Origin: Dorea_A amylophila
GTDB lineage: Bacteria; Bacillota; Clostridia; Lachnospirales; Lachnospiraceae
Reading direction: 5' to 3'
DNA length: 64,000 nt
Assembly: GCF_025567265.1 (NCBI RefSeq)
Contig: NZ_JAOQJW010000020.1
Span: forward strand, 9,747 to 73,746
Both the position numbers and the translations under genes were made by a program. A model generated the notes under the pieces. It was not told the DNA's origin. It was given only the letters and a program-made list of their open reading frames with translations, and did no database searches. Of the stretch, positions 27,515 through 35,292 are shown piece by piece. Numbering within the stretch: the first letter of the stretch is position 1; each line of letters starts with the position of its first letter.

Positions 27515-27567
27515 TATGAGATTTCATCTCATAAAACTATTGCTAAAATAAAAAAACGGAATATAAT
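27515..27567 (+). promoter_or_regulatory. Promoter and palindrome before the RloA-like gene
   Basis: TTGCTA (27540-27545), 16 bp, TATAAT (27562-27567) form a promoter 43 bp before ATG 27610. Directly upstream is the palindrome TATGAGA-TTTCA-TCTCATA (27515-27533), a possible operator. The defence pair appears to have its own control. Confidence 0.6.
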
Positions 27568-27609
27568 AAGGATATAGGCAAGAAGTTTGGACTAATGGAG
27601 GTAAATAAG

Positions 27610-28836
27610 ATGTTATGCCAATTTACAGTGAAAAATTTTAAGAGTATACGGGATGAGGTAACATTTGACATGCAGGCTGCCGCCATTTCTGAGCATGAAG
27701 ACAGAATTATAAAAGATAAAGATGAGGAATTATATTTACCGGTATCTGCTGTATACGGACCAAATGGTGGAGGCAAATCTAATGTTCTTGAAGCGTTACA
27801 CAGTCTGGTTACGAAGGTGTTGAGACCATTATATGCTACAAGTAATAACGAAGAGATTGCAATAAAAATGAAAAAGCTTGTGATAGAGCCGTTTGCTTTT
27901 GATGAAGAAACAAGAAATGAGCCAACAGAATTTGAACTGTTTTTTAGAACGGCAATGGCAGAGTATCGCTATGAATTAACCGTAAAAAAAGAAGTAATCG
28001 AATACGAAAGGTTGGATCGTATAAAATTAGAAACAGGGCGGAAATCAGCACTTTTTGAACGAGATGAAGATGAAATTAATTTGAAAGGTGCATTTGCAAG
28101 ATTGAAAACCAGTGATGAATTATCCGATACATTGCCGTTGTTATCGTATCTTGGAATTACTTACAGCAAAAATGAAGTGGTACAGGATGTGCTTGACTGG
28201 TTTGATGAAGAGATTGATTTCCTGAATTATGGAAATCCTATGCAGGAATTACGAATGGCTGTTTCTAAGTCAGAGGATGTAAAAAGACTGATGCTTCAGA
28301 TGATTCAGGAGATGGATTTGGATATTGTAGATTTCCGTGTAGAAGAAAAGGAGAATGACCGGATCGAAGTATTTACAAAACACGTAGTAGATGAATATGA
28401 AGCAGAATTGAATTTATTTGATGAATCCAGTGGAACAAAGAAATTATTTGGATTGCTCCCATTTATTGCAAAAAGTTTATTGAGAGGAACGACACTTGTG
28501 ATTGATGAATTGGATGCAAAGATACATCCGGTATTACTTAAATACCTTATTATGACTTTCAGTAATATGGAAAAAAATAAAAAGGGTGCACAGTTGATTT
28601 TTACATCACATGATCTGTCTACTATGAACAGTGAAGTATTCAGAAGAGATGAAATCTGGTTTGTAGCAAAAGGAAACCGTCAGAACTCAAAATTATATTC
28701 TCTTGTAGAATTTAAAAATAAGAAAGGTGAATCTGTACGAAAGGATGCCAAGTTCGATAAACAGTATCTGGAAGGGAAATATGGTGCAGATCCATACCTC
28801 AGAAAGATTATAGATTGGGGGACGGTGAATGGCTAA
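27610..28836 (+). CDS. AAA15-type ATPase of an AbiL/RloAB-like defence pair
   Basis: A 408-residue SMC/OLD-like ATPase. Walker A GPNGGGKSN is at residues 50-58, after the usual FTVKNFKSIRDEVTFD start. The Walker B region LVIDELDAKIHPVL is near residue 296, with FTSHDLS after it. A long helical insertion lies between. GGAGGT at 27597-27602 marks ATG 27610; the ATG at 27595 overlaps this site. Its end overlaps the RloB-like gene by 8 bp, the arrangement of AbiLi/AbiLii and RloA/RloB pairs, which give abortive phage defence. The call rests on the pair. Confidence 0.85.
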   Translation: MLCQFTVKNFKSIRDEVTFDMQAAAISEHEDRIIKDKDEELYLPVSAVYGPNGGGKSNVLEALHSLVTKVLRPLYATSNNEEIAIKMKKLVIEPFAFDEETRNEPTEFELFFRTAMAEYRYELTVKKEVIEYERLDRIKLETGRKSALFERDEDEINLKGAFARLKTSDELSDTLPLLSYLGITYSKNEVVQDVLDWFDEEIDFLNYGNPMQELRMAVSKSEDVKRLMLQMIQEMDLDIVDFRVEEKENDRIEVFTKHVVDEYEAELNLFDESSGTKKLFGLLPFIAKSLLRGTTLVIDELDAKIHPVLLKYLIMTFSNMEKNKKGAQLIFTSHDLSTMNSEVFRRDEIWFVAKGNRQNSKLYSLVEFKNKKGESVRKDAKFDKQYLEGKYGADPYLRKIIDWGTVNG

Positions 28837-29533
28837 AAGAGGCAGAAAAGAGAAAGACAACTGGAAGAAGAAACGTCGGCAGGAATATCTGGAGAAGAAA
28901 GAATTCCGCTACTACATTTTCTGCGAGGGACAAGCAACGGAACCTAAATATTTTCAAGGATTCAAACGGTATATTGAAGATAATCCCATTTATCGAGATA
29001 TGGTTTTGATTGAAATTGAAGGCTGCCAGGCTGAGACGATGCGGGTAATCGGAAAGGCTGAAGAGTATGTGCGTGAGAATAAGATTACGAAAGGGCAGAT
29101 ATGGTGTGTCTATGATAAAGACAGTTTCCCATCCAGTGATGTCAATGGAGTAGTCCAGCGGGCAGAAGTATTAAATCAAAAGAATCCGGATATTCAGTAT
29201 CATGCGGCGTGGAGTAACGAGTGTATCGAATTCTGGTTCATGTTACATTTTGCATATTATACGGCAAATAATCACAGATCTGAGTATAAAAAGTTTTTGA
29301 ATGAGAAATTTCAGGAACTGGGAATTGGGAAGTATGAGAAGAATATGGATGACATATTTGAGACGCTGATGAATGGTGGAAATCCGAAGTTGGCAATTCG
29401 ATATGCAAGACGGATTATTAACAATGGAAAAGGGAAAACACCTGCGGAGATAGCACCAGGAACGAAGGTGTATGAGTTGGTGGAGGAACTGGCGAAGTAT
29501 TTGCCGGGGAAACAGAAGAAATGTTTTGACTAG
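28829..29533 (+). CDS. RloB-domain (Toprim-like) effector of the AbiL/RloAB pair
   Basis: A 234-residue RloB family protein. After a very basic N-terminus (RGRKEKDNWKKKRR) comes FCEGQATEPKYFQGF at residues 31-45. VYDKDSF lies at residues 94-100 and NECIEFWFMLHF near residue 129. The Glu of CEG and the DKD pair are placed as in Toprim nucleases. Translation is probably coupled to the ATPase by the 8-bp overlap. In the related PARIS and AbiL systems the ATPase holds the Toprim effector until a phage trigger appears; the trigger here is unknown. Confidence 0.85.
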   Translation: MAKRGRKEKDNWKKKRRQEYLEKKEFRYYIFCEGQATEPKYFQGFKRYIEDNPIYRDMVLIEIEGCQAETMRVIGKAEEYVRENKITKGQIWCVYDKDSFPSSDVNGVVQRAEVLNQKNPDIQYHAAWSNECIEFWFMLHFAYYTANNHRSEYKKFLNEKFQELGIGKYEKNMDDIFETLMNGGNPKLAIRYARRIINNGKGKTPAEIAPGTKVYELVEELAKYLPGKQKKCFD

Positions 29534-29548
29534 AGAGGAAGAGTGTGA

Positions 29549-29815
29549 ATGAAAGATTTAAGTAGAAATGTAAAATTATATTGTGATGTATGCGGTAATG
29601 ATCAATTTTCAATAATAAATGATATTGACTGTGAATTAAAGGAGGCTCCAGATGAAACAAAGATGCAATGTTCGGATTGTGGAAAGATTTTCACGAAAGC
29701 TGAGTTGATTGAATTAAATCAAGAAGTAATAGAGGCTAATATAGAGGATATAAAAAAAGAGGCTGTTAAGGAATTTGAAAAAGAATTATCGAAAGTACTA
29801 AAGAAATGGAGATAG
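29549..29815 (+). CDS. Small zinc-ribbon protein
   Basis: An 88-residue protein with two Cys pairs, CDVCGNDQF and CSDCGKIF, which form a zinc ribbon in residues 12-50. A charged helix follows to the C-terminus (KKEAVKEFEKELSKVLKKW). GAGAGGAAGAGTGTGA precedes the ATG. It lies 15 bp after the RloB gene and 6 bp before the next, so all may be one operon. I do not recognise the family. Confidence 0.65.
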   Translation: MKDLSRNVKLYCDVCGNDQFSIINDIDCELKEAPDETKMQCSDCGKIFTKAELIELNQEVIEANIEDIKKEAVKEFEKELSKVLKKWR

Positions 29816-29821
29816 TCTTAG

Positions 29822-30346
29822 ATGAACGAGGAAATTGTGAATTGTTTTAATATTGTAATAGAAGTTGTAAAAGGCGTAGCATTGTACGTTATGCCGATAG
29901 CGGCTTTTATTGTCTCACTTATTGCATTGAAACGTTCTAATGATACGATGAAGGTACAAGTTCAGTTATCAGAAGTGGAAGAAAAATTAAAGGAATATGA
30001 ATTGGCATTAAAGAAACGTGAATTAGAAAAGATTCAAGCAGAAGAAAATAAGGAGAAAAAAGCTAATATAGAAGCAAGAGTTATTAAGATTTCAAAAGGA
30101 AGTTATAGATTGAAAGTGTGGAATTCAGGTAATGAAACAGCATATAATGTTGAGGTTTCTATTCCTAAAGAATATAGTGTCATTATTATGAAAGACAAGA
30201 TGCCATTTGAATATCTTGAACCAGGAAATAGCTTTGAAGAATGTGTTGTAATACATATGCAATCAGCTCCTAAGTTTAAGGTGATTTCGAAATGGGAAGA
30301 TGAAATGGGAAATGAATTTTTGAACGAGCAATTGCGTAGTTGTTGA
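29822..30346 (+). CDS. Membrane-anchored coiled-coil protein
   Basis: A 174-residue protein with one N-terminal helix (about residues 17-37) and a coiled coil from 43 to 88 (VQLSEVEEKLKEYELALKKRELEK). A C-terminal beta domain follows, with RVIKISKGSYRLKVWNSGNETAYNVEVSIP resembling an Ig-like or CARDB-like fold. I do not recognise a named family. The spacing of 6 bp from the zinc-ribbon gene suggests an operon. Confidence 0.6.
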   Translation: MNEEIVNCFNIVIEVVKGVALYVMPIAAFIVSLIALKRSNDTMKVQVQLSEVEEKLKEYELALKKRELEKIQAEENKEKKANIEARVIKISKGSYRLKVWNSGNETAYNVEVSIPKEYSVIIMKDKMPFEYLEPGNSFEECVVIHMQSAPKFKVISKWEDEMGNEFLNEQLRSC

Positions 30347-30379
30347 AAATATGAATAGGGAATACAGAAGGAGAAAACA

Positions 30380-31039
30380 GTGAAATTAAAGAATGTGATA
30401 GATAAGATCGAAAAATCAAAAAATCTGATAGAACTAATTATAATGTTTATAACTGCAATATGTACGGTCATTGGTGTATATTTGGGGTTTGCACAAATTA
30501 ATTCAACTCTCAAAGAACAACGATTTTCTAATAGGTTAGAATTGGCAGATGATTTGATGAGTGAATATATGACTTTATCAAGTCATGGAAGTAAAGCAGT
30601 ATTCTATTTAGTTGCCGATGCTAATGGTGAAGCTGATGAACTTATAAAAATAGATAGTAATTATCCTAATTATATGCAAATGCATTCGGAAGAGTTAGAG
30701 AACATTAAAGGGAAGATTGCGGCGTATGGTTCTACTGAACTTGTAAATCTATTTTTTGATTCCTATAATAGTATTCAAATGAAACTTGAAAATGGTAAAG
30801 GAGATTTAGAATCGTATAAATATTATTTCTATTCAATGCCTTTGTTAGCATCGTGTATTAGATATGATTTGACAGGAGAAAAAGTAAATCCTTCAATTTT
30901 TTATAATTCTTCTATGCGCGAACTGAAAACATTGGAGGCAGCAAGCGGAATGGAAGATTTTCATGAGAAAATGATTTCTACAAATGATGAATTAGTGGAA
31001 AAGTATGGCTTGCCCAAGAAATTTATTTGGAAAGAATAA
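30380..31039 (+). CDS. Membrane-anchored helical protein
   Basis: A 219-residue protein with one membrane helix (about residues 18-40, LIELIIMFITAICTVIGVYLG) and a soluble helical domain (RLELADDLMSEYMTLSSHG, then YYFYSMPLLASCIRYDL). The layout resembles single-pass DUF4760-like proteins found in defence loci, but I cannot confirm the family. GAAGGAGAAAACA precedes GTG 30380. It is the last gene before a terminator at 31055-31102. Confidence 0.6.
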   Translation: MKLKNVIDKIEKSKNLIELIIMFITAICTVIGVYLGFAQINSTLKEQRFSNRLELADDLMSEYMTLSSHGSKAVFYLVADANGEADELIKIDSNYPNYMQMHSEELENIKGKIAAYGSTELVNLFFDSYNSIQMKLENGKGDLESYKYYFYSMPLLASCIRYDLTGEKVNPSIFYNSSMRELKTLEAASGMEDFHEKMISTNDELVEKYGLPKKFIWKE

Positions 31040-31054
31040 TAAAGTATGTGTTGA

Positions 31055-31102
31055 AGAAAGTAGAACACTTATTAATGAAAGGGGTGATCTACTTCCTTTT
31101 TT
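31055..31102 (+). terminator. Terminator before the recombinase
   Basis: GAAAGTAGAACAC pairs with GTGATCTACTTCC (one mismatch) and a T run follows, separating cargo genes from the recombinase. Confidence 0.68.
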
Positions 31103-31104
31103 TG

Positions 31105-31132
31105 TTTACAAATTCTTTTTTGGATATATAAT
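31105..31132 (+). promoter_or_regulatory. Sigma-A-like promoter of the recombinase gene
   Basis: TTTACA (31105-31110), 16 bp, TATAAT (31127-31132). No convincing sigma-E or sigma-K promoter was found by eye in the 45 bp between this site and the gene, so the timing of excision cannot be read here. Confidence 0.5.
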
Positions 31133-31177
31133 AAAAGATGTAACAGAACGATACAGCTATAACAGAGAGGTGATACT

Positions 31178-32737
31178 ATGAACATTGCAGCCTATTGTCG
31201 AGTCTCCACCGACAAAGCCGATCAGCTCAACAGTCTGGAAGCCCAAAAGGAATTTTTCTCAGAATACACAAAACGCACAGGGGACACTTTAGTAAGAGTA
31301 TATGCAGATGAAGGCATTTCCGGAACTAAAATTAAAAATCGTAAAGAATTTCTTCGCATGATGGCTGATGCAGAGCAGGGATTATTTGATATGGTTGTTG
31401 TAAAAGACATCTCTCGTTTTGCAAGAAATACTGTAGATCTTTTACAAAATGTCCGTAAGCTAAAATCATTGGGAATCGAAACGCAGTTCTTAACCGCAAA
31501 TATGACCAGCATGGGAAACAGCGAATTTGTACTTACCATCTTTGGAGCTCTAGCACAGGAAGAAAGTGCCAATACTTCCAAGCGTGTAAAATTTGGAAAG
31601 AAGATGAACGCAGAAAAAGGACGAGTTCCGAATATTGTATATGGATACGACAAAACAATCGGAGATTATTTTAATCTTGCAATCAATAAAGAAGAATCTA
31701 AAGTTGTACAGCAGATTTACAAGTGGTACACAGAAGAAGGTTACGGTGCTGCTAAGATTGCCAATATGCTAAATGAAAAAGGTTATAAGACAAAACGAAA
31801 TTGCAAATGGAGTCAGAATGCAACTTGCCGTATTTTGACAAATGAAATATATACTGGAAAAATTATCAATGGCAAGCAAGAAGTCAGTGATTTCCTAACA
31901 GGTCAGAGAAGAGATAAGGACGAGACAGAATGGATGGTAGTGGAGCGGCCGGAACTTCGAATCATAGAAGATGAGACATTTGAAAAAGCACAGGAGATTT
32001 TAAGAGGCAGACATGATGCATTTAATCTTAGTCACGAACGGCAGAGTAATAAGCATCTGTTTTCGACATTGATCAAATGTAAAGAATGTGGCTGGTCCTT
32101 CCGTAGAACGGTTCGTACTTATAAGAACACGTATGTACGGTGGGTATGCTCGGGGCGAAATGGCCGGGGCGTAGATAGCTGCCCCAATAAAACGGTTGTG
32201 GATGAGGAAGAACTCATTGAAGTTCTGCAGGAATATTTTACAAATGTATTGAAACAAAAGAAAAAAGTGATTGCTCATGTGGTAAATGAGTTTCAGCGTG
32301 TATATAAAGCTAAAGATGAAAATGTAGAGTACGAAAAAGAATTAAATGCAGAACTTGCTAAATTGCAAAAGACCAGACAAAAATATATGGATATGTATAC
32401 GGATGATTTGATTTCTCGTGAAGAGTTGAATGAGAAGATTGGTGGTTCTCGCCAGGAAATGGAACGAATAGAAAATGAACTCAAGATGGTATCTTATCAT
32501 TTAACCAAAGGGGAACAGTTAGAGAATATTTTAAATAATACATTTAAAGAAATTGAAGACATTACTGATGTACACCAGATGACCAATCAGCAGTTAAAGC
32601 GATTGATTCAGAAGATAGAAGTAGATAAGGATGGAAATGTAGATATTTATTTACGCTTGCTTGGAGATCTTGGGTTAGATGAGTCTGTATTAATTGAAGA
32701 AAATGAAACCGTTCTAAATTGTGACGACCAAACATAA
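31178..32737 (+). CDS. Large serine recombinase of the spoIIID element
   Basis: A 519-residue site-specific recombinase. The resolvase domain starts AAYCRVSTDKADQ with catalytic Ser10; ADEGISGTKIKNR, VVKDISRFARN and LAQEESANTSKR follow. The recombinase domain (GYGAAKIANMLNEKGY) and a zinc ribbon (CKECGWSF, then CSGRNGRGVDSCPN) are present. A coiled coil spans about 365-455 and is typical for controlling integration versus excision. AGAGAGGTGATACT precedes the ATG. The last codons lie on the attR core: its TAA is 32735-32737. In an excised circle the frame would run on for 17 residues. It is the obvious enzyme for moving this element. Confidence 0.94.
   Translation: MNIAAYCRVSTDKADQLNSLEAQKEFFSEYTKRTGDTLVRVYADEGISGTKIKNRKEFLRMMADAEQGLFDMVVVKDISRFARNTVDLLQNVRKLKSLGIETQFLTANMTSMGNSEFVLTIFGALAQEESANTSKRVKFGKKMNAEKGRVPNIVYGYDKTIGDYFNLAINKEESKVVQQIYKWYTEEGYGAAKIANMLNEKGYKTKRNCKWSQNATCRILTNEIYTGKIINGKQEVSDFLTGQRRDKDETEWMVVERPELRIIEDETFEKAQEILRGRHDAFNLSHERQSNKHLFSTLIKCKECGWSFRRTVRTYKNTYVRWVCSGRNGRGVDSCPNKTVVDEEELIEVLQEYFTNVLKQKKKVIAHVVNEFQRVYKAKDENVEYEKELNAELAKLQKTRQKYMDMYTDDLISREELNEKIGGSRQEMERIENELKMVSYHLTKGEQLENILNNTFKEIEDITDVHQMTNQQLKRLIQKIEVDKDGNVDIYLRLLGDLGLDESVLIEENETVLNCDDQT
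32732..32736 (+). other. attR core (ACATA) of the spoIIID element
   Basis: Second copy of the core, followed by AAGACTGC of spoIIID codons 39-41. The first two bases of the recombinase stop codon (TA of TAA) are part of it. Confidence 0.8.
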
Positions 32738-32885
32738 AGACTGCACCGACCGCCTGGAGCAGATCAACCCAACCCTGGCGCAGAGCGTCCGTAAAGTTCT
32801 TGATGTGAACAAGCAGGAACGCCACATTCGTGGCGGACTTGCCACTCGGGAAAAATATCTACATCAGCATCGGCATGCAGGATAA
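32733..32885 (+). pseudogene. spoIIID: 3' part of spoIIID (codons 38-87)
   Basis: This fragment begins in the attR core and reads HKDCTDRLEQINPTLAQSV, then RKVLDVNKQERHIRGGLAT and a Lys/His-rich end, stopping at 32885. It matches the second half of SpoIIID, including the conserved HKD-T-RL, INP-LA and RHIRGG. It has no start of its own and cannot be expressed alone. Its base composition is more GC-rich than the element and like the core chromosome. Joined to 23125-23239 it completes an 87-residue protein, close to the usual length of about 93. Confidence 0.9.
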
Positions 32886-32965
32886 AGAGAGTAACAGAAC
32901 AAAAAGCTCTTATAATTTCGGACATCAACGAGTCGATTTCATGGGATAAAAGATAACAACAGAAC

Positions 32966-33039
32966 AAAAAACTCCGCACAGATATTCTGGAGAAGCATCA
33001 TATATAGACGATTCATTCGAATATCCTTGCGGAGTTTTT
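32966..33039. terminator. Bidirectional terminator between spoIIID and the GATE protein
   Basis: Outer arms AAAAACTCCGC with GATATTC and GAATATC with GCGGAGTTTTT pair over about 19 positions around a 30-base loop. The gap 32886-33100 holds nothing else. Confidence 0.78.
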
Positions 33040-33100
33040 ATACAACTAATTATTTCCAAGAATTATGATGTCTCGAATTGTAAAAACACAGCCTTCATAA

Positions 33101-34270
33101 TCATAAGAACAACATCACCAGTTTAAAGATCCAGTTGGCGGCGACCCCGGCGCAGAGTCCACCGATCGTGTGGCTTAAAATTGCCTTTCCGGTTAGCTTG
33201 TTCACTTTAAGTGAAGACATCATAGCCACATGTGTGCTGAGGTATCCGCTCCAGCACATGCACATTGCAGTGAATACGGCTACGTCATTGGCGAGGACGG
33301 TTCCGGCTTCTGCCATGTGCGGTACTAGTCCGATTGCGGCACCGGCAGCACCGAGTGCCGTGATCGGAACGGAGATTCCGGATGCATCTGTGAATCCAAA
33401 AAGCGGTGATAAGATGAATTCAAGCTTCTTTCCAAGCCATGGAAGGAAAGCGATTCCTTCATAAGCGGCACCGGTGTAAGTTCCGTCTGCAGATGCGCCG
33501 TTGGTCAGCATCATGACCAGTGTACAGATGGTGATAACGCCCGGGATGATGGCAAGGCCGACATCCACACCGTTTTTACCACCCTCAAGAAGTGCCTCGA
33601 TGGCACGTCCGCCGATGCCTCCGTCACGGATCTCGCGGGTATTCATGATGGCATCCATGTCTTCGTGTTCTTCGAACTGTATGCAGTATTCTTCGGTTCC
33701 ATATTCTTTCTTGGTGAAATGAAGCATGATGCGGACACTGATGATACTGCCGATTATAGCGGAAAAGTTACCGACCAGTACAGCAGTTCCGGCGTGTCCA
33801 CCTTTTAACTTCAGACCGATCATGAATGTACTTACAATCAGTCCCATTCCGAAAGATGTTCCAAGGTTCGTTAAAGCCGGAAGCTGGAATTTCTTGAAAT
33901 ATTTACGGAAATTCTTATCTTCAGCAAGTCCCAGGATTGCCGGATTGTCGGACAGATAAGTAGTGATTACACCGAGTGCTGCGGCACCCGGCAGATTATA
34001 AAGTGGCTTCATCAGCGGTGACAGTAATTTATTCACCATCGAAATGACACCGAATTCTGAGAACAGTCCTGAAATGGCTCCGGCAAGAACTGCGATTGCC
34101 ATAATATAGAAGACTGTCTCAAGAAGCAGCTGGTAGCCGGTGTTCATCAATGTGTTCAGCATATTGACACCGCCCATTTTCATACCCATACCACCGAAAA
34201 TTCCTAAAAAGATTGCCAGAAAGACGAATCCTTCAAGACTGATGGATTTTTTTGTTCTTTTGTTTCCCAT
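33101..34270 (-). CDS. Nucleoside-recognition (GATE) domain membrane protein, YjiH-like
   Basis: A 389-residue integral membrane protein with about eight to ten hydrophobic helices. It contains the GATE pattern (YLSDNPAILGLAEDKNF near residue 105) and polar-glycine membrane segments such as GAAIGLVPHMAEAGTVLANDVAVFT split around residue 320. GGAGGTTTTTTATG-type spacing (complement of CATAAAAAACCTCC) sets the start at 34270. YjiH and spore maturation proteins share this fold; the transported ligand is unknown. It is divergent from the TetR gene and may be controlled by it. Confidence 0.8.
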   Translation of the reverse strand: MGNKRTKKSISLEGFVFLAIFLGIFGGMGMKMGGVNMLNTLMNTGYQLLLETVFYIMAIAVLAGAISGLFSEFGVISMVNKLLSPLMKPLYNLPGAAALGVITTYLSDNPAILGLAEDKNFRKYFKKFQLPALTNLGTSFGMGLIVSTFMIGLKLKGGHAGTAVLVGNFSAIIGSIISVRIMLHFTKKEYGTEEYCIQFEEHEDMDAIMNTREIRDGGIGGRAIEALLEGGKNGVDVGLAIIPGVITICTLVMMLTNGASADGTYTGAAYEGIAFLPWLGKKLEFILSPLFGFTDASGISVPITALGAAGAAIGLVPHMAEAGTVLANDVAVFTAMCMCWSGYLSTHVAMMSSLKVNKLTGKAILSHTIGGLCAGVAANWIFKLVMLFL

Positions 34271-34581
34271 AAAAAACCTCCAATATTTTATACACGTATT
34301 TTATCCAAGTTTCCCAGCTTATATAAAACGCATAGTAATAAGATACTATATAATTAAATGAAAGTCAATCATTGTTTACAAATTGTGCATATAAGATAAA
34401 ATGATAGTAGATAATAAAAATAAATTATGCATAATTATTGTGAATTGAAAAAATTTTATTGAAATGCTAATATAAAAATGGATATATTAATAGAAGAGAT
34501 AAATAAATCGGATGTATGAAATGTTGTTAAAAATTGCAAAAAGTTAAAATTAAGGAAGAGAATGAAGGAGGACAGCAGACT
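34271..34581. promoter_or_regulatory. Divergent AT-rich control region
   Basis: This 311-bp gap lies between the GATE gene and the TetR gene. It is very AT-rich, with several -10-like hexamers (for example TAAGAT and TATAAA) but no clear single promoter. TTGTTTACAAATTGTGCATATAAG near 34372 is the best candidate for the rightward start. No gene is seen. Confidence 0.4.
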
Positions 34582-35259
34582 GTGGCAACAGTTGGAGGAA
34601 ACAGACAGGAAAAGAGAAAAAGGATTATGTCGTATTTCATCAATGCGACAATTGAATTAATGGAAAAAGAAGGAATTGAGAATCTGACGATCAGGAAGGT
34701 TGCAGAACAGGCAAAATACAACAGTGCAACGCTGTATCATTATTTCTCTAATCTGGATGAACTGGAATTATTTGCAAGTGTAAAATGTCTGGATGAATAT
34801 ATGCAGGAAACGTTGATACACAAGGCCGAGGGAAAGGATTTTCAGGAGTGGTATCTGGGACAGTGGCGCTGCTTTTGCAGACATTCGTTCCAGAGACCGA
34901 GAATCTATAACTTCTTATTCTTCAGTCCGGAAGGGACACAGAACCTGAATGAGGTTTTCCGGAGATATTATGAGATTTATCCAAATGAAAAGGAAGAAAA
35001 GACAGAAGATTACGAAGGATTTTTGAAAGAAGGAGATTTCTTCAAACGCAACGAAGATCTGCTAAGAGATGTGATCAGAGAAAGAAATTATGAGATATCT
35101 GAGCAGGAGATCAAAGAACTGAATGAAATGAGTGTGCTGATCTATCGGGGAATGCTTGCAATCATGCGAAGTGACAGGGACAAGCCGACGGTAGACGAGG
35201 CGGTGGATAAGACAGTCAGATATCTGGCGAAGACACTGGATGCGTATCATCTGGGATAG
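34582..35259 (+). CDS. TetR-family transcriptional regulator
   Basis: A 225-residue repressor-like protein. The TetR DNA-binding domain covers about residues 10-60: RIMSYFINATIELMEKEG, TIRKVAEQAKYNSATLYHYFSNLDEL. The ligand domain is all-helical and unassigned. The open frame starts at 34534, but GAAGGAGGA lies 8 bp before GTG 34582 (ATVGGNRQEKRKR), so that start is chosen. It is divergent from the GATE-domain transporter gene, a common regulator-target arrangement. Confidence 0.88.
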   Translation: MATVGGNRQEKRKRIMSYFINATIELMEKEGIENLTIRKVAEQAKYNSATLYHYFSNLDELELFASVKCLDEYMQETLIHKAEGKDFQEWYLGQWRCFCRHSFQRPRIYNFLFFSPEGTQNLNEVFRRYYEIYPNEKEEKTEDYEGFLKEGDFFKRNEDLLRDVIRERNYEISEQEIKELNEMSVLIYRGMLAIMRSDRDKPTVDEAVDKTVRYLAKTLDAYHLG

Positions 35260-35292
35260 AGTAAGATATAATCTGGAAGGAGGTATTTCCTT

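Larger units (their letters stand above)
23240..32736 (+). mobile_element. Skin-like element inserted in spoIIID (9,497 bp)
   Basis: The element splits spoIIID in frame. Its right end carries a 519-residue large serine recombinase transcribed towards attR, with the stop codon on the core. Cargo, left to right: metallophosphoesterase, RepA-like initiator with an internal stop, DnaC-like loader, TnpW, an AbiL/RloAB pair, zinc-ribbon protein, and two membrane-anchored proteins. RepA_N, DnaC and TnpW are typical of Tn1549-like elements of gut Clostridia, so it looks like a reduced mobile element captured at a sporulation gene. There is no visible relaxase or transfer gene. Excision during sporulation is inferred from the site, not shown. 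Confidence 0.85.
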
